Assembly: GCF_048128805.1 (NCBI RefSeq) | Contig: NC_136016.1 | Location: 9,118,501-9,182,500 of the forward strand | Length of the DNA stretch: 64,000 nucleotides | Direction of reading: 5' to 3' | Source of the DNA: Centroberyx gerrardi | Lineage: Eukaryota > Chordata > Actinopteri > Beryciformes > Berycidae | Shown here: positions 1 through 11,856 of the stretch, in pieces | How the letters are laid out: each line of letters begins with the position of its first letter | Numbering within the stretch: position 1 is the stretch's first letter | Notes under the pieces: generated by a model | The model's input: only the letters and a program-made list of their open reading frames with translations | Database searches by the model: none | Told to the model about the DNA's origin: nothing | Program-made: the position numbers and the translations under genes

Positions 1-608
1 GATTAAAATATCTGCCGTCCGCAGCTCGCTGTGCGCATCCACTTCAGGGGCGTCAATTCACTTAACACTCTGGACAAAGTCCTTTATCTGATTGCTACCA
101 AAACTTCCAAAGCCGTTTATCGAGTAAAGATTTTGGGGACAAGTGGAGCAGTTACTAATGACAGACAATATATTTGGGACTGTTTTAAATAGGCCTATGG
201 CTTCCAAATAATTTGCTCTCCATTATAATGACAAAAATCATATTTGGACTCACTAAGGCTGAGGTATGGCACGTGCCCATACCCTGCCATATCCGATCAA
301 CTATGAGATTCGATGGTGCTTAATGATTTTGATTTGTGCCCTGAACGCAGGTCATCGTATAAAATCCTCAATTGGACATAATGAGGAGATGTGATCATGA
401 GAGAAACTGACCTGTGAAAGGATTTAGCCTGTTGCGTTCATGACATGATACACTAGTGACTACAGACAAACCTTTACGCACCAGACTATGGAGGACTCAG
501 CAGCTGCTGCTAGGAATTCCGCCACCCTAACCTGATGTGACGAGACTCCTCACCCCAGTAGCACCTGTGAACGACCCCCTCCGGTTCGGCGCCCCTTGAC
601 TTTCACTT
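1..608 (-). other. kcng3: KCNG3 intron 1 (right-hand part)
   Basis: This stretch follows, on the minus strand, the splice donor that ends KCNG3 exon 1 (GT on the minus strand = positions 609-610). I see no further exon, RNA gene or long repeat in it. By family structure (KCNG3 has two coding exons in mammals) the second exon, with the S2-S6 segments and the pore, should lie beyond the left edge. Confidence 0.75.
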
Positions 609-610
609 AC

Positions 611-1236
611 CTGTGCTCCTCCACAGTGTTCCTCTTGGCTGTATCCCAGTCCGGCAGGGTGCTGGTACACAGCATTATCATAGACACGATCACAAAGATT
701 ACAGACACTGAGGCCAAAAGCTGCGCCGCGACAGATGAGTTGGGCTCCTCGAAGGTCTTGCGCATCCTCTCAAGCCATCTACCGCGACCCGTGACCACCG
801 TGTCAAGCCCTGGGTCGGCCGGGCTCTGGGACTCATCCCCCGAGTCGCCGAGCTCCTCCTCGGAGAGACTGTCCAGTCCGATCTCGGACATGCGGTCGTC
901 CAGGCGCTTCTGGCAGCAGGAGTCCAGATGTGCGCTCTCCAGCCCCCAGTACAGCATCTCCGTGTAGAAGGAGAGCTCGCACACTCCGGGGACGAAGCGG
1001 AGTTTACCGGAGCGCACGTACAGCATGATGAACACGAAAGCCTGCGCGTGGCGGTCGAAGAAGAACTCGTTCCGGTCCCGGTCGTAGTCGTCGCACAGTT
1101 CAAGGACCTCTTTCTCCGTTGCGCAGGCATGCAGGCGGCTGACGCGCCGGAGAGGGAAATCCCGGATCACCTCACGGGTGAAGGCGTACCGGGTCCCCCC
1201 TACGTTGAGCACACAGATGCTCTTACCGAACTTCAT
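611..1236 (-). CDS. kcng3: KCNG3 exon 1: silent voltage-gated K+ channel subunit Kv6.3 (partial)
   Basis: The exon encodes 208 residues plus two bases of the next codon. It starts with MKFGKSICVLNVGGTRY and ends at a GTAAGT donor read on the minus strand. Residues about 8-110 form the Kv T1 tetramerisation domain (VLNVGG, FPLRRVSRLH, CDDYDRDRNEFFFDRH, LRFVPGVCELSFY). An acidic linker follows, then the S1 membrane segment at about 170-192 (LLASVSVIFVIVSMIMLC). KCNG3 subunits do not make channels alone; they co-assemble with Kv2 subunits at the plasma membrane and shift their gating. I chose the ATG at 1236 rather than the upstream in-frame ATG at 1308 because the known family begins only a few residues before the VLNVGG motif. 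KCNG3 stands head to head with MTA3, as I recall it does in human. Only exon 1 is in the window, so channel integrity cannot be judged. Confidence 0.93.
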
Positions 1237-1487
1237 CTTGTCTCCCTGTAACCTAACTAAAACTCCTTTCCAGACTCCGTTGCCCTTCCATAACAGGAGT
1301 TTGGACACTTGGGGGCCACAGACTCCTCTGTCCCCGGGGTGTGGTTTGTTCTGGGTGGATGTGGCCCGGTGCTGCGCTCCGTGGCTGGGTGGAAACTACT
1401 GCTGTCCCTCACTCTCCTCCTCTCCCTCTGTACAGAGGAGACTCTCCACCCCAATCAGGGAGAGCCAATCCCATCAGTGATGTCACA

Positions 1488-1491
1488 CACA

Positions 1492-1569
<78 letters not shown>
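1488..1569. repeat. Compound (CT)n(CA)n microsatellite
   Basis: A CT run passes directly into a CA run. It creates long Ser-Leu/His-Thr reading frames that are not genes. Confidence 0.97.
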
Positions 1570-1575
<6 letters not shown>

Positions 1576-1650
1576 GAACTATGCAGACAGAAAGCAGAGG
1601 GAGCGGAATTTTACGCACATCTAATGATCTCCAAAGTGAATGGTCATCCT

Positions 1651-1652
<2 letters not shown>

Positions 1653-1703
<51 letters not shown>

Positions 1704-1741
1704 CACACACACACACGCACACACACACACACACACACACA
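1653..1741. repeat. Second compound (CT)n(CA)n microsatellite
   Basis: It has the same CT-then-CA arrangement as the array about 85 bp upstream. The unique sequence between them is not itself duplicated. Confidence 0.97.
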
Positions 1742-2222
1742 TAAGTAAAAATCATTAGGCTATAATATTACTTTAGGCATTTATAACGCGTCTGGAGTAG
1801 GCTACCCAATAGTGACTTTAGTGACCTGTTGTACTAACTCGTATATAGAGTTTTTTTTAAGTTTTTTTTTTCATCTTTAGTCGTGTTCCTATAATCCTAT
1901 AATAATTATGTGGGGACTTATACTGTTTCTGTGATACCGTGAGTTTATAGTCGTCTTATCGTTCTTTATGGTACGCTATTTTTTTTTATTTTTTTTTTTA
2001 TCTCCATGGTGTCACTGTACTATTGCTATAATATTCCTATAGGGACTTGTAGCTATATAGCTGATTGATGTGTCAAGGGTTTTTCTGATATATTTATGTA
2101 TCCTACTAAAATCTACTATAGGATTACTATAGTTGTTTTTGGTAAGGACACACACACACACTCACACACACTCACAGTTTTTATATCAAAGATTGTAGGT
2201 GATAAGACTTCCCAAGTATGGG

Positions 2223-2244
2223 GACGCGCGCGCGTCCATGTATG

Positions 2245-2285
<41 letters not shown>

Positions 2286-2292
2286 GCGTGCG
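2223..2292. repeat. (CG)n/(GT)n alternating purine-pyrimidine tract
   Basis: A short CG alternation is followed by a long GT run and a second CG-rich piece. Such tracts can adopt Z-DNA. It lies about 280 bp upstream of the MTA3 start codon. Confidence 0.9.
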
Positions 2293-2568
2293 CGGTCCCC
2301 CTCCCACCGTCACCAGTCAGTGGTTTTTCGGGTTGATCCGACTTCTTTTGGCTGGTGTGAGTTCACTGTATTGTATAGGCTACTGTGAATCCTAGGAGGA
2401 GGGGGGTTACGTTGCCAAAAATCTCCCAATTGGTTATAGATCCGAGTCTCGACGACCACAAAATATCGCACCGTTTACGTTTTAAGTAATACAGTTTTAT
2501 CGTTTTTATTAATTTATTCTATTTCTCTTAGTTTATGGTTTGCGTTTTAACACTCCGGGAGGGCAGAA

Positions 2569-4836
2569 ATGGCGGCCAACATGTACCGGGTCGGAGGTAT
2601 GTATGTCAGTGTGGATCTTTTTATCAAGTAGAAACACGTCAAGTTTGGCTTTCTGTAGGGATTATGCAGCGATATCTTTGTTCATGTACAGTTAATGGTG
2701 ACATTCCTTGGCGTTGAACTAACGGGGATGCAGTAAGTTTGAGTAGAAAAGTGAGAATTTCTAAATATTTGGGATTCAAAATGGGTCAGGCCTCGCGTCT
2801 ATCGTGGCCACAGCAGCTAGCCGCCAGCTTGCTAAATGGCTAGCTCACATTGTAAACATTTTTCCATTGTCGGCACCTTTGTTTTCGGATAATTGCTTCA
2901 GGCGCACAGAGGCATTGATACGCAATGGGACTATTTGACTAGACATGTGCATTAAAGGTTGCTAATATGTTGCCACGGGGAGTCTGTGAGACTGCCTTTG
3001 TATTTGCCTCTTCTGGCATGCAGCCATTAGTACGAGTCCTTATTTAGCTAACGTTAGCACCAGCAGTGGGTTCACTGATTACCATTATTGCAGCCCTAGC
3101 GTTTGGTTTACAGTATTTAAACATTGTATCGAATAATTCGGCCAGCATTAGATGCCGTGTTTTGGCGCAGTATTCAGCTACATTGAGCACAAGTGCAATT
3201 AATTAGCAATTTGGCTTCACTTGCTAGCTAGCTGGTTAGCAGTCCACTGGAATTCAACATCAAATTATTGTCTCGTTTCATGGCGTCGTTGCGTCGAGCT
3301 GGATTAAACCTTACACCCTCTCTTCACACATACTCGGGTTGCAAATCTCTAGGTGGCCTGTGAAATAACCCAAAAAGGACAGAAGCCACACATGTAACGT
3401 AAACATAAACAATCTCCAGCATCTTTGCCCAGATGACATTATTGGCAACAGTTTATCACGGGTGTATCAGTTTATTCGTTACAATGTATCGGCATGTTGT
3501 TGTCAAACTGGTCACATCTACTGCGGTGCTACTCCTGCTGCCTTCAAGTGCTTTTTGTAAACTCCCACTCCTTAGGTCGGAAGTAAATAAGACTTGTCGA
3601 TGCATTCAAGTGTATTTTTTTTTAAAGTCTGAATTAATAACAAAATGGATCAATAAACGAAATTATTTTTTGGTGGCTGCTGTTTATTTTAGAAAGCAAG
3701 TGGCAAAGAGCTACTTTGTGCTGCAGTGTCAAAATAAAGAGGAATATATGCCTGTCAGGGGTGTAATTCATATATTAGTTAATGTATTAAAATAAAAAAT
3801 AGAAGACAACTACAGATTAAACAGATAATGAAAACAGACAGCAATGCTAATAGAATGTTAAACAATAACATAATAACTGAATACATAATCTTTACCATCC
3901 GTTGTTGACATGGCTTCCATGCTCTGCACCCCCTAAATGTCACATCTTGGCAACTGAGGAAACACAGAAAATTCCCACATTCCCAGTGATATTTACCCCT
4001 TTAATTGGTTGTCCATGTGTGCCATCCTCAAATTCGACAGCATTTAAAGGCCCCAGACTGAAGCTGATTTTAGCTTGAAAGTTTTTGCTTAGGAGGAGAG
4101 TTGAATCAGGCTGGATTTCTGCCACTGTGGCTTGTGGTAACCATGTTTATGTTGTTTTGGAAAGTGGGGAATGGAGACTCAGCTTTTATAACTTTGCTGC
4201 ATCCTTATCAATCTGTTTATCTTACAACACACATAAAAGTAATGACATTATACAAATGTGAGGTCAATAAAGTCACTGTCCCACAGGCCGTGAAAACCTA
4301 GCGCTGCACATAATGGATTGGTTACGTCCTGTCTCTTGACTTGGTTCACTCTGTTTGTCTTATCCCTGGTGGTGATGGTTATAATTAGCCATTTTATTAG
4401 TTATGTGCAAAAAACAAGACGTTTTTTGAACCTCTATTTACACAGGAAATGTTTGTTGATTTTATGCTTCACATTCACACAATCACACACCACAGTCTTC
4501 TACTGTGTCTTCCACTGAGCAGCTCCTCTGTAGCAGCAGGGCATGAAGTGCCTTGCTCAAGGATACATCCAATGGTAATAACTGAGGGGGGCGATTGCAC
4601 TGCTCAACCACTTCCCCCTCCTTGAATGAATCGGAGTGAAGATTAATCTCTAATATATTTTTATTACTTTTATATTTTTTCTACTTGACCTCGCAGGCCC
4701 TGCAGCCTAACAGTGGTCTGGTACAGTGATGTGATCTGTGTGTGTGTGTGTTCTGTTGCAGATTACGTGTTCTTTGAGAATTCCTCCAGTAACCCTTACC
4801 TGATCCGCCGGATAGAGGAACTCAACAAGGTACTGA

Positions 4837-4881
<45 letters not shown>

Positions 4882-7800
4882 CATTAGGGGCCGGTCCCTC
4901 TTGTATTTGCCAATGTTATTATTATTCTGCTTCTTCCTACGAGGAAATCGCCAAACTTCCTCAACTGGCATTGTGGGCTAATAGTCCTGATGGTGGCGCT
5001 ACAGCAACCATCTAAAGTTTAAAACTTTGAAAATTCATAACAAATCAGGCGTACGTGCTACGGCTTTGCAACTTTCACCAAAATGTAGGCCCAACTGAGC
5101 AGAAATGTTCACATGCTTCGAGCTGCCAGGAATTATGAACTCCATCACTCTGTTTTTCTCAAAAACTGTAAAACTAATTAAACCTATCTTCTCCCACATT
5201 TTTTCTTCAATTGACACCAAACTTGCTACACAACATCTTCAGACTGTCCTCCACAAACGATCCAGCCAGATTTTTGAATTATCAAAAATTGAGCCCACAG
5301 TCCATCAAAATGTTTTACTGTAAACGGTACTGTAAACAGCTACTGCAAATTCTCGCTAAATAAAGCTACAATGTTCATGAAAATAAATGACAAAATGTTG
5401 CTGTCATGTTAGATGAAGTATATAAAATTTCATACTTGTATCTCAAAAACTGAATTTTTAATTCTATCCTCATGTATACTATTGCAGTCAATGGAAATAG
5501 AGCATCTTTAAACATCAGTTTTTGGCTTATGGAGCATTCAATCTTTGTAAGAAATAACTTACAGACATCTCTATGTTGTCTACATGAAGTATGCAAATTC
5601 TCAGAATTTTGTCTTGATAACTGAATTTTTGACACTAGTTTGAAATCTGCCTGTACATGCATGGACAGTTGCTATCGGGCACCCTGGTGGTTGCCTAAGT
5701 CCTAGTGTGAAGCCACCTCTGATTTTCCCACTTCTCAGGTAGCTCAACATGATCACGACTTGCCATTGGTGGCAAAGGTTGTGAGTTCGAGACCCGGGTA
5801 ATGCAGAATGAACATGCTTATACCTATTCAGGCATTGTGCTGTGTGAATTAGAGACACATGATTTCAAGGTTTAATGATATTTTTCGTCCGGACCGTTCT
5901 GCTGATGGACCCTCCTGTATTTCTCATTTGTCTTCCTCCTCTTCCTATTTTTCAACTTCCTCCTCCTCTTCCTCCTTCTTCTTCTTCTTCTTCTTCCTCC
6001 TCAAAATGCCTGGCCCCGACTCACTGCTGCGCAGCAGCTATTATTTATATTTGTGCTGTGTGTCATTTGTGCCTGAGGGTGAATAGCTTGGATGCCTGTC
6101 TGTTTGGAGGTCCTGGGACCCCCTCTCCTGCAACAGTGTTTTGTGTTTAAAAGTGTTTGTAATATGATGCAAAGAGACAGATGTTACTTGTCTCCCAACT
6201 GTCGTTGATATGGCAACCTGCCTGTGAGCGAGGCCACACCTGTGGGAGTATGTGTAGGCGGTGGGGGGGCTTCCAAGTCTTTTCAAATGGCTTATAGTGC
6301 ACATTTCAGGAGCTCAGATAGGTTTGGGCATTGGGGCTGTACATTGTCATTGTTATAATTGCCATAAACTGTGAGTGTGCACTGGGATCTCAGGATAGGG
6401 TGAATGCACACAGTAAGATTGTAATTGGATTTAGCCCCAGTTACGCTGTTCCACACAAATTGTAAAAATCGGAATCTCCCTGATTTCGTAAAATTTGGCC
6501 TGGATTGCAATGCTAGTCTCACTTGGTTGCATCATTGTCATACAGTGCATCCTCCCTCGCCTATGGCCTGCGTAGAAACAATGAAGCAGCAGAAGTTGGC
6601 TGCAGTATTCCCACCATCTTACCCCCACACCCATTCCTTCTCCATCAGTCATGGCATTTAATATTGGCCAAGTCAATAAGCCTGTCTGCCTAATTATACA
6701 GTCAGTCAGTCAATCAATTAGTCATCTGATCAAAAGGGTTGTTGCTGGCCTGGTCAGCCTGTCATAGCAGCATAGCTTGATGAGCATCACAAAGGAGCCA
6801 GGTCTCTTGGGAAATTAGAGTTGGTGCAGGGAGGTGTTACCACTTTTTTCAGTCCTCCTGTATCTCTGTTTCTCTCTGTGTTTCAGACCGCCAGTGGGAA
6901 CGTGGAGGCCAAGGTGGTGTGCTTCTACAGGAGGAGAGACATCTCCCATAGCCTCATCCAGCTCGCAGACAAACATGCAAGTCAGTAGTAACCCCTGTCA
7001 CACAGGCAGCGTTTTCTTTAAATAATGTGAAACTTTTTGTGTAGGCGTTGCACGTGAATGAGATGAGGAGTCAGAGTTCTCTGATAGTTTGATGTGTTAA
7101 GACCTAGCACCATTTCATTTAAAACTTGTATATCAACATATGTGAGGACAACAACAGCCACCTGCTGCCACCACCTAGCCCTTCTGATGCCATTGCATCA
7201 CTAAGACGTATCTTTCATGCATACAGCCGGAAAATTAAAAAATCATTTGACCCATCGATGATAGAAATCCATGTTGATACATTTTTATAATCAATTTAGT
7301 CAATTATGTCTACTAATCGTTGCACCCTAGATCAAACACTCACAACTGAGTGTGTTGAACCGAGTGAAAAAATCCAGCCTTCTTATGATAGCATGTACAA
7401 ATGCAAAAATCGCAGATAATTAGTAAACTAAACTCCTTGGAGCAGGAAGGGAACAGTCATGAACAACTGAACAAACCACACCTGCTACCTTTGTCAGAAA
7501 AGTTAATCCTTCAGTTGTTTGTATTGTGTTCATGTTTGAATGGGCCAGTATCTGAGTGTGTTTCCCAAACTGAGTCACCCTTCTGTTGTGGTGAGGCTGT
7601 GGGTCATTTATGCAGGATTTCCTATCTGGGAAATTGGGCTAGTGTTACTAGTGGCTAGTGAAAACAACTAGCCAACTAGTGTAATAATAGAAAGATGCCA
7701 ATGACAGATGGTTTTTATGTATCCCCAAAACTTGAATTGACAAATATTTGCCTATATATAATGATGTTCAACAGTGTTATAGAATGTGTGTCTGCAAAAT

Positions 7801-9276
7801 GTGCTGCTGCCTGGCAATATGTGCTGAATCAGCTGCAGCCCACCTGCTTTTCCATTATGTCTGGATGAGCACTGTGTTTTTAAAATGTAATTTCTACCCC
7901 TGAGCATAATAGTTTGAGCATCTTTCACGGATGGCAGAGGTTATTTCTTTACTGCTATGCATTCGAGAGCCTTTGTACCAGCCCATTGTTGTAAATCTAA
8001 GCACAAACAGTACAGTTACGAAATAAATGTGAAATGGCCTTGTATAAAATGTGAGCGGTAAATTGATGATTTTAGCTTTAGCAATTTTGATTATCTTTTA
8101 GCATATCTTATAACTTTATGTCACGGGTAAATTCTTAAATAAACAAAATATAATTTCTTTGAGTGTGACCCCTGTCCTCTGCGTAGACTATTTTCCTGTC
8201 TCCTTTTGGCATAGTCTTGGAAACATGTTGCCTCGTTCCCACTTTACTCAAATCTAATCTCCACAGCGATGGTCTTGTCATGTGCCATGTCTTGTTTTCT
8301 TCACCTTGCCCCTGTAACACATATTGGGGTGGTGGTACCATGTGTTTAACGGGTCTGAAATTCATGATTGATGTGTTTGCCTCCCCCAGTTAGTTATTTA
8401 ATATCTTTCCTCATGTCCTATTCCTCTGTGTTTGCCTGTGCAGAGGACTTGGAAGAGGAGAAGGAGAACCCGACAGAGACAGACCTAACAGACAAACAAA
8501 AACACCAACTTCGCCACAGAGAGCTCTTCCTCTCCCGGCAGTATGAGAGTCTACCTGCAACGCACATCAGGTATACAGACTCCCACACACATACATACGC
8601 TCTAACCCTACATCTCATCATGTGCAGGTAGTGCCCATGGATAGTCACTCATCCAGCCATGAACACACAAATCAGCCACTGCTCACTTCCCATGTTGTTG
8701 TCCCACATCATCACCGTTCTCTCTCTCTTTATCTCTCTCATAGGGGGAAGTGCAGTGTGGCGTTATTGAATGAGACTGAAGCGGTTCTTTCGTACCTTGA
8801 CAAAGAGGTGAGCTTGAGAGAGAAAATTGATATCATCGTTCCTTATTAGCTGTTGGTTTACACAAACTGGCCATTGCAGATCTAAGTCATATATTCTAGG
8901 GGAGACCGGGCACAACATTATCTTACCTCAAACGTCAAAGATAAGGAAAAATCCAATTTTGCAGTTGCAGCAGTTGGTTTCCTATTAAAGCTTTACCATC
9001 CTATTATTTTAGGACATCCTAACTACCTTAAGGAACAGTGGCTCTATAATGGCAAAGAAATGACAGTCCAGATATTGTTCTAAGAGACTAAACCTTATTG
9101 GTCTTAAGATTTGGAGGCATTTTTATAGTATTGGTTTCTGGTGTGTCATTTTCTCCAGGATACCTTCTTCTACTCCCTGGTGTACGACCCGACACAGAAG
9201 ACACTGCTGGCAGACAAAGGAGAGATCAGAGTGGGACCGCGCTTTCAGGCAGACGTACCAGAAATGCTACAAGAGG
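2569..9276 (+). CDS. mta3: MTA3 exons 1-6, BAH domain region
   Basis: Exon 1 (28 nt) encodes MAANMYRVG and splits the next codon; exons 2-6 complete residues 1-166. BAH-type sequence runs to about residue 147: [22 protein letters not shown], then [34 protein letters not shown] and [13 protein letters not shown] domains bind nucleosomes or chromatin proteins. Intron 1 (about 2.2 kb) is rich in TAGC/AACGTT motifs. The exon 3 donor (CAA|GTCAGT) is weaker than the others but the phase joins correctly to the EEE-rich exon 4. Confidence 0.93.
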
Positions 9277-11821
9277 GTGAGGACCACACACACACACACA
9301 CACTTTCACCCATACGGACACTTGAACCATTTAATTACGGCTATATCTTTTAGGTATTTATTTACGCCCATATCCAAACATCCTTTCGCCTCTAGCTGCA
9401 TTAACGACAGCTATAATGGTGTGTGTGTGTGTGTGTGTGTGTGTTTGTTTGAATGGCCATTACAATGGTTTAGAGAGTGGTCATGCTAGTGGCCATGCTA
9501 TGACTTGCACCAGTAATCGTGTTGAATGGTATACTGTAACTTGATTTTAGCTTCCATAGTTAATAATCCTAGAATATGAGCACATCCGCAATAGACATTT
9601 CATTTAATTCAGAATGACCACTGTAGTTGAAAATTGTAATGGTGTTGCCAAAAGTGAAGTAAAATAATTGTGTTCCTCAAATACAATATTTAGCAAAATA
9701 ATCTAGATTATAAAGTAATTCCATCCATTGATCAAACTGCTGTACTCTCTGTAAGCCTTTCTTCTTGTGTCCTGCAGGCGAGGCAGATGACAGAGACCAG
9801 TCCAAGCTAGAGGAGAAGCTGTGGGATCCAGAGTGTCCACTCACCAACAAACAGATAGACCAATTCCTAGTGGTGGCACGGTATGGCCTTTGACCTCTGA
9901 CCCCAACAGTTCTGTCCTCCTACCCTCTCATTACCAGACAAATAGTCACGATCGTAACGTGTTCCTACATGGAATTGCTCTAACTATAGTCCCAACCTCT
10001 AACTTCTCACTAACAAACAGATAAACCAATTCTTAGTGTTGGCACGTTATGACCCTTCACCTCTGACCTCTTACCAACAAACACAGGCCACTTATTAGGA
10101 ATTATGGAGAGAGATGCTATCATGAGATGCTATGTATGCTGTATGTGTGCACAGTAATTACTTTTTCAATTATTATGGAGGGGAAGGGGTGTACTAGCCA
10201 TGGCATGTGTGATTGGCTCTGACATCCATATACTCTTGGGTTCACAAACTGCATCCAAAACTCTAATAAATGGCCAGTGAAAGGAGATCATCTTCTTATG
10301 TGAGGGATGGCTCGTGAGGATGTGTAGTTATGCAGTATCGAATCAGTAACGCCTTTATTATAAAGTGATTTTTATTTTGTGTGCGTCTGTGTGTGTGTTC
10401 CTAAATTTACAGGGCGGTTGGGACCTTTGCTCGAGCGCTGGACTGCAGCAGTTCAGTCAGGCAGCCTAGCTTACACATGAGCGCAGCTGCAGCCTCACGA
10501 GATATCACGCTGGTGAGTTGGACACACACACACACACACCTTGCAGTGCCTGATCCTAATTCGAGTCATTGGATTGTAACCCCTCTTCTCTGTTGTCTTG
10601 TGTCCAATGGTTATAGTTCCATGCGATGGACACACTGCATCGCCATGGTTACGACCTGTCCAGCGCGCTGAGTGTGTTGGTCCCTGCGGGCGGCCCGGTG
10701 CTGTGCAGAGACGAGATGGAGGAGTGGAGCGCCTCCGAGGCCGGCATGTTCGAAGAGGCGCTGGAGAAATACGGCAAAGACTTCAACGACATCCGACAAG
10801 ACTTTGTAAGTGTGTTTGTCTAATGCTGCGCTCACGCTGTGACTTATAAAAAGCCATGTCGGTTGGCATTGTGGGATGTCAGTCAACCACAATAGCAAAT
10901 TGCTTTCTTGTTGCCAAGGTGAATTTGATAAACGAGCAGGAATAGGCAATTATGTACCATGGAGGGCCAAGAGTATGCAGGTTCTCATTCCAGTCAAAGA
11001 CTACAGCAGGTGATTTCACTGACTTCTCTCTGGTTGAAGGTGTGTTAATCAGTGAAATCACCTTGTGTAGCCTTTAGTTTGAATGAAAACCTGCATACTG
11101 TTGGCATTTTGTCGCACATGGTTGCCTGTCCCTGAACAGAGGCTTGACCACAATCAGTGCGCATTGATACAATAAAAAACGATCCGTTAAATAGCATTGT
11201 GTGGCCATTCATTTGGAATATTTCTTTTTATTTCAAAATTAAATAAACAGTCATATTTTGCATTAAATATCAAATATGATTCCCACTGCTAATGAATAGG
11301 AAGCTAAGCAGGGAATTGGAATAGCCTAGTCAAACCTAAATTTAGCATTACATCTTTTTCCCATGTACTCCAAAATGGTCAGAAGAAGAAAGCTCTTATT
11401 CACTGCTTTATTTTCATTGGAAGAGGAGACAAGAAGAGCAGGTAGACAAACGTACTTAAATTAATTTCGACAAGTTCTGTCTGCAGGCGTGGCAGACAGC
11501 ACTTCACACCAGGCCCATTGAAAACAGTGAACATCCAGTTTACCGTTTACCGCGTACCTATACAATGTGAATGCAGGATAAGGATGTGTGCATCGACACC
11601 AGGCCCTCATAAATAGTTATTACATGTGTGAATCACTGTGTGTGTCGGTTTGTCCGTGTGTGTTTCTGTCTGGTGTTCAAAGCTGGTAGCTTTGAGCCTC
11701 TGTGGTCACGATGCTCCGCTCATGAATATACATGGAGGCTTTCGCACCCAGACGGCAAGAACATGAGATATTAATACCGTTAATTTGCTTTCTGTCTCTC
11801 TCTCTCTCGCTCTCGCTCTCG

Positions 11822-11856
<35 letters not shown>

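Larger units (their letters stand above)
1237..2568. promoter_or_regulatory. Head-to-head KCNG3 / MTA3 intergenic region
   Basis: About 1.3 kb separates the two divergent start codons. It must hold the 5'UTR and promoter of KCNG3 (minus) and of MTA3 (plus). Visible landmarks are two compound (CT)n(CA)n arrays, a CG/GT alternating tract at about 2223-2285, and a CCAATTGG site near 2427. No TATA box stands out. Transcription start sites cannot be placed by eye. Confidence 0.6.

Noticed and set aside
699..1130. 143-codon minus-strand frame overlapping KCNG3
   Set aside because: It is a shadow frame of KCNG3 exon 1, which has clear family matches in the other frame.
1309..1758. Open frames rich in Ser-Leu and His-Thr on both strands
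   Set aside because: They translate the (CT)n(CA)n arrays and have no domain or splice context.
5720..5830. tRNA gene
   Set aside because: There is a good B box but no acceptor-stem pairing; more like a SINE head.
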